64,000 nt of DNA from Nitrospirales bacterium (GTDB lineage Bacteria; Nitrospirota; Nitrospiria; Nitrospirales; UBA8639), in contig JAJDBM010000054.1 of the NCBI GenBank assembly GCA_029261355.1, forward strand, positions 26,272 through 90,271, given 5' to 3'. Below the pieces are notes generated by a model. That model was not told where the DNA came from. It ran no database searches and was given only the letters and a program-made list of their open reading frames with translations. Made by a program: the position numbers and the translations under genes. Below, piece after piece: positions 43,634-52,352 of this stretch; the stretch's first letter is position 1; each line of letters starts with the position of its first letter.

Positions 43634-43691
43634 GATCGGGTGCCAGGGTGAAATCCTTAGCCTTCCTCCCGATCGGGATGAAGGCTTTTTT
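43634..43691 (+). terminator. Attenuator (terminator/antiterminator) upstream of leuA
   Basis: AGCCTTC...GAAGGCT with an inner TCCC/GGGA stem and GATC loop (43659-43686) is followed by six T: a Rho-independent terminator. The upstream GATCGGG (43634-43640) can pair perfectly with CCCGATC (43668-43674) in the terminator, giving a competing antiterminator. The leader peptide lies directly before. Confidence 0.75.
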
Positions 43692-43710
43692 ATCATAAGG
43701 AGGTATGGGT

Positions 43711-45258
43711 ATGGCACGGATGATCAGGATCTTTGACACGACGTTGCGAGATGGAGAACAATCTCCCGGCGCGAGCATGAATATTGAAGAGAAGGTCCTG
43801 GTAGCCAAACAACTCGCCCGACTCAATGTTGACATCATTGAAGCTGGGTTTGCCTTTAGTTCCCCTGGTGACTTTGAGGCGATCACTCGAATTGGGCAAG
43901 AGGTAGAGGGGCCTGTGGTGTGTAGTTTAGCGCGGGCCAAGCCGGAAGATATTGATCGAGCATGGGAGGCACTCAAGGGAGCACCCAAGCGTCGAATTCA
44001 TACGTTTCTCTCAACATCTGACATTCATCTCAAGCATCAATTTCGGATGACCCGAGATGAAGCTAGGCAACGGGCCGTGGAGATGGTCCAACATGCCAGA
44101 AGTTATGTGGATGATGTAGAGTTTTCTCCAATGGATGCGACTCGATCAGATCTGACTTATTTATGTGAAGTCGTTGAGGCGGTGATAGAGGCGGGGGCTG
44201 GAACAGTCAATATTCCAGATACGGTTGGGTATACCACTCCTGAAGAGTTTGGCAACATTATTCGTACATTGCGAGAAACTGTTCGAAATAGTGACAGAGC
44301 CATTTTCTCTGTACACTGTCACAATGATTTAGGATTGGCTGTTGCCAATTCCATGGCCGCGATTCATGCAGGGGCAGGGCAGGTCGAATGTACGATTAAT
44401 GGCATTGGGGAGCGGGCTGGTAATGCGTCTCTGGAAGAAGTGGCGATGGGGTTGAAGACTCGGAAGGATTTCTACAATGCCGATACTCAAATAATGACAG
44501 AAGAAATTTTAAAAAGTAGTCGTTTGGTGAGTAAAATTACAGGTATGGTCGTTCAACCGAATAAAGCAATTGTGGGGGCGAACGCTTTTGCCCATACGTC
44601 TGGCATTCATCAGGACGGTCTCTTGAAAGACAAAAATACCTATGAAATTATGCGACCGGAATCGATTGGGTTAACCCACAGTCGGTCGGTAATGGGGAAG
44701 TTGTCGGGGCGTCATGCGTTTCGTGAAGAACTCATCAAGCTTGGCTATTCACTTTCTGATCAGGAAGTGAATGAAGCCTTTGATCGATTCAAGCGACTGG
44801 CTGATCAAAAAAAGGAATTGTTTGAAGAAGATCTTGAGTCGATTGTGTCTGAGACAGCCATCCGTGTACCCGAGCGATATGTATTAAAAGGATTGTCAGT
44901 TGAAAGTGGAGTAGGGCAAAAGCCAACGGCAACTGTGGAACTCCAAGTGAATGGGGAGATCGTCAAAAAAACAGGAACAGGTGATGGGCCCGTTGATGCT
45001 GTGTACCGAATCATTACGAGTCTGACTGAAACAAAAAGTCAATTGAAAGCCTATATTGTGAAGGCCATTACTGGCGGAACGGATGCGCAAGGGGAAGTGT
45101 CTGTTCGTGTTGAAGAAGGTGGTGATATGGTCACAGGACATGGATCCAACACTGATATTATTGTGGCCTCAGCACATGCCTATTTAAACGCGCTCAATAA
45201 ACTGACTGACCTTATGGAGAGACATGCCCGCGCTGAGCAAAAAATCCCGATATGTTGA
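43711..45258 (+). CDS. leuA: 2-isopropylmalate synthase
   Basis: A 515-aa long-form enzyme. The TIM-barrel begins IRIFDTTLRDGEQSPGASM with the catalytic Arg-Asp and metal Asp, and later SVHCHNDLGLAVANS gives the His pair. The C-terminal regulatory domain (about 395-510; VSGVGQKPTATVEL-type) confers leucine feedback. The start at 43711 is chosen because AAGGAGG is 7 nt before it; the ATG at 43705 is too close. It is the first committed leucine step, controlled by the attenuator just upstream. Confidence 0.96.
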   Translation: MARMIRIFDTTLRDGEQSPGASMNIEEKVLVAKQLARLNVDIIEAGFAFSSPGDFEAITRIGQEVEGPVVCSLARAKPEDIDRAWEALKGAPKRRIHTFLSTSDIHLKHQFRMTRDEARQRAVEMVQHARSYVDDVEFSPMDATRSDLTYLCEVVEAVIEAGAGTVNIPDTVGYTTPEEFGNIIRTLRETVRNSDRAIFSVHCHNDLGLAVANSMAAIHAGAGQVECTINGIGERAGNASLEEVAMGLKTRKDFYNADTQIMTEEILKSSRLVSKITGMVVQPNKAIVGANAFAHTSGIHQDGLLKDKNTYEIMRPESIGLTHSRSVMGKLSGRHAFREELIKLGYSLSDQEVNEAFDRFKRLADQKKELFEEDLESIVSETAIRVPERYVLKGLSVESGVGQKPTATVELQVNGEIVKKTGTGDGPVDAVYRIITSLTETKSQLKAYIVKAITGGTDAQGEVSVRVEEGGDMVTGHGSNTDIIVASAHAYLNALNKLTDLMERHARAEQKIPIC

Positions 45259-45297
45259 TTCCTTAATTCATCGTTTTATTATTTTGAGGCAAGAGTG

Positions 45298-46374
45298 ATG
45301 AAGAAAAAAATTGCGGTGTTTGCAGGTGATGGAATTGGACAAGAAATTGTCCCGCAGGCGATACGAGTGTTGGATGCGATTGGTGTCCGTTGTGGCCATG
45401 GTTTTGACTGTGAGTATGCACAAGTCGGGGGAGCGGCTATCGACTCGACGGGGATGCCCTTGCCACAGGAGTCTTTAGAGCTCGCGAAGAAAAGTGATGC
45501 GGTGTTGTTAGGCGCAGTCGGAGGACCGAAGTGGGAAGGCTTAGAGTATGAGCGACGCCCTGAACGGGCATTGCTTGGACTTCGGGAGCAACTTGGGTTG
45601 TTTGCGAATCTCCGGCCAGCCAAAATTTACTCGGCACTTATTGATGCCTCGACGCTCAAACCAGAAGTCATTGATGGAATAGATGTGCTAGTGGTGAGGG
45701 AGCTCACGGGAGGCATCTATTTTGGAAAGCCAAAAGGCATTGAAGAGACGGCGACTGGCCACAAAGGCATTAATACCGAAGTTTATACCACCGAGGAAAT
45801 CATTCGGATTTCAGAGGTGGCCTTTAAGGCTGCCCAAAAGAGGCGAGGCTTGGTGACATCTATCGATAAAGCCAATGTGCTAGAATCGTCCGAACTTTGG
45901 CGTCGTGTCATTACCGATGTGCATAAAGACTATCCTGATGTTGAGCTTCGACATATGTATGTCGATAACTGTGCCATGCAACTCATCCGTAATCCCAAGC
46001 AGTTTGATGTGTTGGTCACGACGAACTTGTTTGGCGATATCCTTAGTGATGAAGCCGCAATGTTAACGGGATCAATTGGTATGCTTCCCTCGGCGAGTGT
46101 GGGGTCTACTGTGGGAATGTATGAACCCATTCATGGGAGTGCGCCAGATATCGCTGGGAAAAATATGGCGAACCCCATCGGTACGATTGCGTCGGTCGCG
46201 ATGATGCTGAACCACTCCTTTGACCTCTCAAAGGAAGCTGAGCTTATTGAGCAGGCCATTCAATCCACGCTGGATCAGGGTTTTCGAACCAAAGATATCG
46301 AGAGTGATGGCACAACATTGTTAGGAACCAAAGAAATGGGCGACAAAATTATCCAAGTTCTTGAGAGTCTTTAA
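45298..46374 (+). CDS. leuB: 3-isopropylmalate dehydrogenase
   Basis: A 358-aa protein: [19 protein letters not shown] at the start, the substrate-binding arginines in [38 protein letters not shown], the Lys in [14 protein letters not shown], and [31 protein letters not shown] with the metal aspartates. It oxidises and decarboxylates isopropylmalate. ATG at 45298 is used with GAGG 8 nt upstream; GTG at 45295 is possible. leuCD are not adjacent. Confidence 0.96.
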   Translation: MKKKIAVFAGDGIGQEIVPQAIRVLDAIGVRCGHGFDCEYAQVGGAAIDSTGMPLPQESLELAKKSDAVLLGAVGGPKWEGLEYERRPERALLGLREQLGLFANLRPAKIYSALIDASTLKPEVIDGIDVLVVRELTGGIYFGKPKGIEETATGHKGINTEVYTTEEIIRISEVAFKAAQKRRGLVTSIDKANVLESSELWRRVITDVHKDYPDVELRHMYVDNCAMQLIRNPKQFDVLVTTNLFGDILSDEAAMLTGSIGMLPSASVGSTVGMYEPIHGSAPDIAGKNMANPIGTIASVAMMLNHSFDLSKEAELIEQAIQSTLDQGFRTKDIESDGTTLLGTKEMGDKIIQVLESL

Positions 46375-46375
46375 G

Positions 46376-47584
46376 ATGGTGACATCTATTTCGTCCACAC
46401 ACATCGGAACGATTGCAGGAACTGGAGAGCCAGGCTTTTCAGGAGAGGGTGGATTGTCGACCAAGGCTTTGGTGAATGAACCTAAAAATGTCTTCTTTGA
46501 TCAACAGGGTCATCTCTATGTTATTGATTCCGAGAATCATGTGATTCGGAAAATTGATCGTACGAGTGGCTTGATTCACCCTTTTGCGGGGTGCTTGGTT
46601 GAATCGCAGCAAGCGAATGTCTCACCGGCATTGCCCGAAGATGCTGCACCCGCAGAACCTGAAGACCTGCTAGCTGATTTATCAGATAATCCGGCGGGGG
46701 CCTATGAACATAGTCCTGATATTGGTGGTACCGTTCGATATTGGGGAGGCTCTGCTCCAACTGAATCTCGGTTTGAGGGTGATGGTGGTAAGGCTGAACA
46801 GGCTCGCCTGAACTTTCCTTCTGGAATGGTTATTGATAAGGCTGGTGTTGTGTATATCGCCGATACGCTCAATCATCGCATTCGTCGAATTGATCCGGCG
46901 AGCGGTTTGATTCACACGATTGCTGGGACCGGAAAAGCCAGAATGACGGGTGATGGAGGTCCGGCGGACTTGGCCTCCTTAAATGAGCCGACCGCACTGG
47001 TCATTGATGGCAATGGGAAGCTTTATGTGGCAGATCAAAGTAATAATCGGATACGCATGATTGATACGACCACAGGCATAATCACGACCATCGCTGGAGA
47101 TGGGGAGGCGACATACAATGGTGATGGGATGCCGGCGATCGAATCTGGGCTGGCTGGTCCAAGTGGAATGGCTTTTGACGCTGATGGTCACTTGATTATT
47201 GCGGATACGTTTAATAGCCGAATTCGCAAAGTGAACCTTGAGACCGGGCTCATTGAAACCATTCTTGGAAATGGACAAGCCTTCAGTTATCAGCCTGGTG
47301 TCAACGAGGGGGAACTATCCGTCGCACGGCCCTATGGTATTGCGTTTGATCAGAATGGACATTTGTTAGTGCCAGACTCTGATAACCATCTTCTACGAAA
47401 ATGGGACCCACAAGAAAACACGATGACACTCGTTGCTGGGAATGGGCTTGCTCAATTTTCCGGTGATGGAGATGTGCCGAAAAATAGCAGCCTCAATTAT
47501 CCATTCGGAGTAGCCGTTGATCATGAGGGCAATGTGGCCATTGCCGATACCTTCAATCATCGAATTCGTTTCATCGCAGTGTGA
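46376..47584 (+). CDS. Cytoplasmic NHL-repeat protein in the leucine operon
   Basis: A 402-aa protein with about six NHL repeats (VFFDQQGHLYVIDSENHVIRKID, VIDKAGVVYIADTLNHRIRRID, VIDGNGKLYVADQSNNRIRMID and so on), sufficient for a six-bladed propeller. A Pro/Ala/Glu-rich loop interrupts it at about 80-125. There is no signal peptide, so it is probably cytoplasmic. The ATG follows the leuB stop by one nucleotide (TAAGATG), giving translational coupling. No enzymatic role is evident; a scaffold for the biosynthetic enzymes is only a guess. Confidence 0.87.
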   Translation: MVTSISSTHIGTIAGTGEPGFSGEGGLSTKALVNEPKNVFFDQQGHLYVIDSENHVIRKIDRTSGLIHPFAGCLVESQQANVSPALPEDAAPAEPEDLLADLSDNPAGAYEHSPDIGGTVRYWGGSAPTESRFEGDGGKAEQARLNFPSGMVIDKAGVVYIADTLNHRIRRIDPASGLIHTIAGTGKARMTGDGGPADLASLNEPTALVIDGNGKLYVADQSNNRIRMIDTTTGIITTIAGDGEATYNGDGMPAIESGLAGPSGMAFDADGHLIIADTFNSRIRKVNLETGLIETILGNGQAFSYQPGVNEGELSVARPYGIAFDQNGHLLVPDSDNHLLRKWDPQENTMTLVAGNGLAQFSGDGDVPKNSSLNYPFGVAVDHEGNVAIADTFNHRIRFIAV

Positions 47585-47609
47585 GTTTTCCTTTTACCTC
47601 TATACTTTT

Positions 47610-48623
47610 ATGAATAAAAAACAGGCCTATACTATCGCAGTCGTTGGAGCCACTGGTGCAGTGGGGACGGAAATGCTGAGTATCTTGGAAGAACGAAAAT
47701 TTCCTGTTCACCAGATTCTCCCCCTCGCCTCCGCTCGTTCTGCTGGCGAAAAAATTTCGTTTCACGAAGAAGACGTGACCGTGCAAGTGCTAGATAAAGA
47801 TTCATTTGTTGGGGTTGATATTGCGTTATTTTCTGCGGGTGCGGATACAAGTAAAGAGTTTGCGCCTCTGGCTGTAGAAGCTGGGGCGATTGTGATCGAT
47901 AATAGTTCGGCTTGGCGGATGGATCCACAGGTTCCTCTGGTGGTTCCTGAAGTGAACGCGCAAGCGCTTGAGTGGCATGAGGGTATTATTGCCAATCCCA
48001 ACTGTTCCACGATTCAAATGGTTGTGGCCCTACAGCCATTACATGAGGCCGCATGTATTACACGGGTCGTGGTGACGACCTTCCAATCGGTATCGGGTAC
48101 GGGGAAAGATGCAATGGAAGAGCTGGCGAATCTATCTCGACAACTTCTGAGCTTGGAGGAATCGAACCCTACGGTGTATCCACATCCGATTGCGTTTAAT
48201 TGTCTGCCCCATATTGATGACTTTTTGCCATCAGGTTATACCAAAGAAGAAATGAAAATGGTGAATGAGACCAAAAAAATCATGGAAGATGACATGATTC
48301 AAGTTACCGCTACTACTGTTCGAGTCCCCGTGTTTATCAGCCATGCGGAATCGATCAACGTTGAAACAAAGGAACATATCACGGCGAATGAAGCGCGTGC
48401 GATTCTCTCCGCTGCTCCAGGAGTTCAGGTCTATGATGATCCATCTCATCAAATCTATCCCCTGCAAAAAGACGTGGCAGGAACTGATGCTGTGTATGTA
48501 GGACGAGTCAGAGAGGATGAGTCAATTTCCAATGGCCTAAATTTATGGGTGGTGGCTGATAATCTTCGAAAGGGCGCGGCCTTAAATGCAGTGCAGATTG
48601 CAGAGGAACTCATTCGAGAGTGA
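47610..48623 (+). CDS. asd: Aspartate-semialdehyde dehydrogenase
   Basis: A 337-aa protein: AVVGATGAVGTEMLSILEER (NADP-binding), the active Cys in NPNCSTIQMV, FQSVSGTGKDAMEEL, and RVPVFISHAESINVET with the catalytic His. It supplies aspartate semialdehyde for Lys, Met and Thr, and thus Ile. The ATG at 47610 is chosen from the family's start; no good ribosome site precedes it. It lies 25 nt after the NHL gene and probably ends the amino acid operon. Confidence 0.95.
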   Translation: MNKKQAYTIAVVGATGAVGTEMLSILEERKFPVHQILPLASARSAGEKISFHEEDVTVQVLDKDSFVGVDIALFSAGADTSKEFAPLAVEAGAIVIDNSSAWRMDPQVPLVVPEVNAQALEWHEGIIANPNCSTIQMVVALQPLHEAACITRVVVTTFQSVSGTGKDAMEELANLSRQLLSLEESNPTVYPHPIAFNCLPHIDDFLPSGYTKEEMKMVNETKKIMEDDMIQVTATTVRVPVFISHAESINVETKEHITANEARAILSAAPGVQVYDDPSHQIYPLQKDVAGTDAVYVGRVREDESISNGLNLWVVADNLRKGAALNAVQIAEELIRE

Positions 48624-48756
48624 CCGTTGAGAATAGTCTGCTTGAGCATTTTCGTTACTATTCCGTTCGTCCTTTTTCTTATGTCGGCTTCCCCATTAAC
48701 TAATTGCCTTCGACCTTGTTGAACACTATATTTTGAACAGTCTCTGAGGCAGGACG

Positions 48757-48999
48757 ATGGAGTTCAGTGGTCTTGGAAAACTTTTGCTTGCCCTAGGTCT
48801 CTTGATCGCAGCACTTGGGCTTGTGTTTCTCAGCCTCAGCAAATGGCCCTCTGTTTCGGATAGCTTGGGATGGTTCGGTCGCCTGCCTGGAGATATTTTG
48901 GTGAAACGTGAAAACGTCACGTTTTACTTCCCTCTTGCCTCCAGTATCTTGATTAGTGTGATTGGGAGCATGCTGCTGTACTTTTTTATGAAACGTTAA
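48757..48999 (+). CDS. Small DUF2905-type membrane protein
   Basis: An 80-aa protein with two hydrophobic segments (LGKLLLALGLLIAALGLVFL; FPLASSILISVIGSMLLYFF) and the intervening WFGRLPGDILVKRENVTFYFPL, the signature of DUF2905. Function unknown. GAGGCAGGA precedes the ATG. It lies just before the SpoIID-like gene, as I would expect for this pair in related genomes. Confidence 0.87.
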   Translation: MEFSGLGKLLLALGLLIAALGLVFLSLSKWPSVSDSLGWFGRLPGDILVKRENVTFYFPLASSILISVIGSMLLYFFMKR

Positions 49000-49037
49000 G
49001 GTCTTCAACAAGATATAACCTGGTAAAAAAAGATATC

Positions 49038-50264
49038 ATGCAAAAAGAAAGAAATAATAGTGGTAGACAGTTAGAGGAATATCCATTGTTATTTGTGATC
49101 TGCTGCCTTATCTCTTTCTTCTTGCCTCTTGTTGACGCAATCGCCTCTGAAGATATTCGGGTGTCTTTGGCTGATGACGCGACACAGATTGTCCTTGAGG
49201 CCTCTCATCCGATCACACTTCGTTTTCCTTCTGGACAACGAGTCATAGAGACAGATCCACTTATTATTAAACCTTCAGGTACGGGATTGAGTGTGAATGG
49301 ACGTCGCTTGGCGTTTCAGAAGCTTGTCGCGAAAGCCAAGCGAGGTGGACTGACACTTACTCTACGATACTCTCGGTCAGGAAGGTCCCGTGCCAGCAAG
49401 GCCCGAGAATGGAGTCTAAGGGGAAAGGTGGAACTTCAACGGCAAGGCTCGAAGGTGTTGGTCGTCAACCACGTTGATGTTGAGGCGTATGTAGCTGGAG
49501 TCGTGACGGGAGAAATTAACAGAAATTGGCATCCTGAAGCGTTAAAAGCCCAAGCTGTTGCTGCGAGGACTTATGTATTGTATAAAAAAATGATGAATCA
49601 GTCGCAAGCGTATGATGTCGTATCGAGTGTTCAGGATCAGGTCTACCGTGGTCAGGCTCAAGTCAATTCAGCCGTCAAGGCCGCTATACAAAGTACCAAG
49701 GGGAAAGTGATCACCTACCAGGACTCTCCAATCTTGGCAGCCTATTCTTCCACGGCGGCTGGTCCAACTGAAGATGCTACCTATGTATGGGATGTAGATG
49801 TGCCCTATTTAAAGGGTGTGGAATGTCCCTTTGATGACCAATCTCCACGGTTTCGATGGCGAGCAGCCGTTTCGCTTGAAACGCTTGAGCAACAATTTAG
49901 AAAACGAGATTATGCGGTTGGAACCATTGCGACCATTACTCCATTTAGCCAAACTCCATCAGGGAGAATCGACCAAATTCGCATTCTCCATTCTCGTGGG
50001 GAATTGATCCTTCGCGGACAGGATTTTCGTCGAGTCGCAGGATATTCTACGGTCTATAGCACCCAATTTACGATTGAAAGTATGGGGCGTGAATTAATCT
50101 TGGTCGGAAAGGGCGCTGGACATGCGGTAGGATTGTGTCAATGGGGGATGAAGGAAATGGCTGAGTTGGGGTATTCCTATGAAGCCATTGTCCGATACTA
50201 CTATCCAGGTACGGAATTATTACCTGTATCCCAAGTGAAGTTATCGCCGCCTCTCGTTCACTAA
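49038..50264 (+). CDS. SpoIID/LytB-domain protein
   Basis: A 408-aa protein with an N-terminal hydrophobic signal (LLFVICCLISFFLPLVDA), a beta-rich N-terminal domain and a SpoIID core (about 150-400). Signatures are EAYVAGVVTGEINRNWHPEALKAQAVAARTYVLYKK, AAYSSTAAGPTEDATYVW, VGKGAGHAVGLCQWGMKEMA and YEAIVRYYYPGTEL. SpoIID proteins are lytic transglycosylases acting on denuded peptidoglycan glycan strands; outside spore formers they presumably remodel the wall. It ends 24 nt before queA. Confidence 0.9.
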   Translation: MQKERNNSGRQLEEYPLLFVICCLISFFLPLVDAIASEDIRVSLADDATQIVLEASHPITLRFPSGQRVIETDPLIIKPSGTGLSVNGRRLAFQKLVAKAKRGGLTLTLRYSRSGRSRASKAREWSLRGKVELQRQGSKVLVVNHVDVEAYVAGVVTGEINRNWHPEALKAQAVAARTYVLYKKMMNQSQAYDVVSSVQDQVYRGQAQVNSAVKAAIQSTKGKVITYQDSPILAAYSSTAAGPTEDATYVWDVDVPYLKGVECPFDDQSPRFRWRAAVSLETLEQQFRKRDYAVGTIATITPFSQTPSGRIDQIRILHSRGELILRGQDFRRVAGYSTVYSTQFTIESMGRELILVGKGAGHAVGLCQWGMKEMAELGYSYEAIVRYYYPGTELLPVSQVKLSPPLVH

Positions 50265-50288
50265 CCTTTTATTTGGCGACCTTGATGC

Positions 50289-51308
50289 ATGCAGCTTTCA
50301 GATTTTCAATTCTCATTTGATCCCTCGCTCATTGCCTTACATCCCATCCGTCCTCGTGATCACGCACGATTGTTGGTGGTTCCTCGCGGCCAGGGTCGTT
50401 GCTCAGATCAGCATGTATTTAATCTTCCCGATGTATTGCAACCTGGTGATTTAGTCGTCGTGAATGACACGCGGGTGTTACCAGTTCGATTAGAGGGCAG
50501 TAAGTATCCAAGTGGCGGAAAAGTCGAGTTACTGGTACTTAGGTCAACGGGCGTGCATCAATGGGAGGTGTTGATCAAAGGAAAGGTGAGGGTTGGACAA
50601 CGGATTTGCTTAGAGGCTGATGCATGGGCGACCGTTGTGGAGCGTAGTCAAGATCGAACAATCATTACCATAGAGAGTCCACAGCCATGGATGGAATTTT
50701 TAGAACAGGTTGGGCAGATGCCTTTGCCTCCCTACATCAAGCGTGAACCAACTAATGAGGATCGCCACGATTATCAAACTATGTTTGCTCGGTCAGAAGG
50801 CGCGATCGCTGCACCGACGGCGGGACTACATTTTACCTCACAGTTACTCGATGCGTTAACTCTGCGGAATATTCAGGTGGCGAAGATTACGCTTCATGTT
50901 GGGCCAGGAACCTTTCGTCCTGTGACGGCGACAAATATTCACGACCATCGTATGGAGCCTGAGTGGTTTGAAATTTCGGAAGAAACCGCGACGGCCATAT
51001 CGGAAGTGAAGCAGCGAGGGGGCAGGGTAGTGGCCGTTGGCACGACGGTGACGCGAAGCTTAGAGTCAGCGGTTGAGGAAGGAGGGCTGGTCTCAGCTCA
51101 GCAAGGAGAAACGAACTTATTTGTGACGCCAGGCTTCAAGTTTCGTGTGGTTGATGTATTGATGACGAATTTCCATTTGCCAGGAACAACCTTACTCATG
51201 CTTCTTTCAGCCTTCGCTGGGTTGGATCAATCACGCGCAGCCTACGAACATGCGGTGAAGGAACGGTATCGATTTTATAGCTATGGCGATGCCATGCTCA
51301 TTCAATAG
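50289..51308 (+). CDS. queA: tRNA preQ1(34) S-adenosylmethionine ribosyltransferase-isomerase
   Basis: A 339-aa protein matching QueA: FQFSFDPSLIALHPIRPRDHARLLVV, LQPGDLVVVNDTRVLPVRL, PPYIKREPTNEDRHDYQTMFARSEGAIAAPTAGLHFT, VGPGTFRPV, and VDVLMTNFHLPGTTLLMLLSAF near the end. It transfers ribose from SAM to preQ1 in tRNA wobble position 34. Length is usual. It follows the SpoIID gene closely. Confidence 0.96.
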   Translation: MQLSDFQFSFDPSLIALHPIRPRDHARLLVVPRGQGRCSDQHVFNLPDVLQPGDLVVVNDTRVLPVRLEGSKYPSGGKVELLVLRSTGVHQWEVLIKGKVRVGQRICLEADAWATVVERSQDRTIITIESPQPWMEFLEQVGQMPLPPYIKREPTNEDRHDYQTMFARSEGAIAAPTAGLHFTSQLLDALTLRNIQVAKITLHVGPGTFRPVTATNIHDHRMEPEWFEISEETATAISEVKQRGGRVVAVGTTVTRSLESAVEEGGLVSAQQGETNLFVTPGFKFRVVDVLMTNFHLPGTTLLMLLSAFAGLDQSRAAYEHAVKERYRFYSYGDAMLIQ

Positions 51309-51366
51309 CGTCGTTCGTGGCCCCTGAATTGTCTGTCATGAAAGATAATGCTGGATATTCTGTAAA

Positions 51367-51393
51367 CTAAGAATGAACAACGTTCTTTCTTAG
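51367..51393. terminator. Hairpin between convergent queA and SurA_N genes
   Basis: CTAAGAA-T-GAAC and GTTC-T-TTCTTAG form an 11-bp stem with one T/T mismatch and a 3-nt loop. It overlaps the stop codon of the minus-strand gene. It may act in both directions. Confidence 0.55.
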
Positions 51394-52088
51394 AGCAATT
51401 GTTCATGAATGATGATGTTGGATTTGCTTCTCATCGAGACCTGAAACGCTTCAAGAGCACGTTGTTTTTTCTGGTAGAGAAATTGGAGCTGAATGCGTTC
51501 GGTCGTCTTGGCTCCTGCATCAGCCCCTTCAGGTGCTTGGCGCTTGGCAAGTTCCTCAACTTCTTTCAGCTCGGCGGGGGTCAGGGTGGTTGATTCCGTG
51601 ACCAGGAGACGTGCTTTGTTGCGCAAGAGTTCAGTTATTCGTCGACTTTCAAATTCCCCTGGCGTCATACGGTTATTGGCAAGAATTCTCTGATAAAACT
51701 GCGGATCGAATGTCCCATCTTTTTGAAACTCTTCTTGTTCGAGTATCGAATTCCGTAATTCTTCTGGTGAGATTACTAATCCCAATTCCTCTGCAGCCAG
51801 TGTCCAGGATTTGTCAGCAATGAGGCTATTAATAGCCTGCAGCTTCAGGTCTTCCTCCTTGATATCTTCTTGCTTCAATTGATCTCTGTAAAACGTATAG
51901 TAATTGTCGTAGGTGCGTCGATATTCTTGTAATGAAATCTTATGTGGCCCAACTTCAGCCACAGCATTGGCCGAGCTGCCTTCATAATCCCACGCTCCAA
52001 CAATCACGAAGGTGATGGTGATGGCAATAAGAATAGACCACAAAATCCACGGATGTTTTTGCGATCCTTCTCGCATAGTGCGCAGCAT
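51390..52088 (-). CDS. Membrane-anchored SurA N-terminal/PpiD-like protein without PPIase domain
   Basis: A 232-aa protein. A short basic N-terminus and one membrane helix (PWILWSILIAITITFVIVGAW) match the PpiD architecture (MLRTMREGSQKHPWILWSIL). A SurA_N chaperone domain (ISLQEYRRTYDNYYTFYRDQL, AINSLIADKSWTLAAEELGLVISPEELRNSI, FDPQFYQRILANNRMTPGEFE) follows. The parvulin domain expected next is absent, and the protein ends after a short helix. It is probably a periplasmic chaperone rather than an isomerase. Confidence 0.85.
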   Translation of the reverse strand: MLRTMREGSQKHPWILWSILIAITITFVIVGAWDYEGSSANAVAEVGPHKISLQEYRRTYDNYYTFYRDQLKQEDIKEEDLKLQAINSLIADKSWTLAAEELGLVISPEELRNSILEQEEFQKDGTFDPQFYQRILANNRMTPGEFESRRITELLRNKARLLVTESTTLTPAELKEVEELAKRQAPEGADAGAKTTERIQLQFLYQKKQRALEAFQVSMRSKSNIIIHEQLL

Positions 52089-52323
52089 GAAAACTCCTTT
52101 GTTTATTGAGAAAATACTATTCTTGAAGATTGTAATTTAGCCCCATGGTAAACGCAAGTTCTTCTGTGGTCTTGGGTCTTTACATCCTCTTGAACAGCAT
52201 GGTATTGAGGTACGCAATGAATGATATGCCTATACCTCAACAATTCGACTCCTTCGCACATTTCCCAATTTCCCTCGCTCGTGTTTTGTCTCGTGTATTT
52301 CGTCTTTTTTTAGTACCTGCATG

Positions 52324-52344
52324 CTTCACGCTTCACGCTTCACG
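52324..52344 (+). repeat. Three tandem copies of CTTCACG before gltX
   Basis: A perfect 7-bp tandem triplication ends 8 nt before the gltX ATG, in the position of the ribosome binding site. No Shine-Dalgarno sequence is visible there. The rest of the 264-nt gap (52089-52352) shows nothing else. Confidence 0.7.
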
Positions 52345-52352
52345 AGTTCAAC

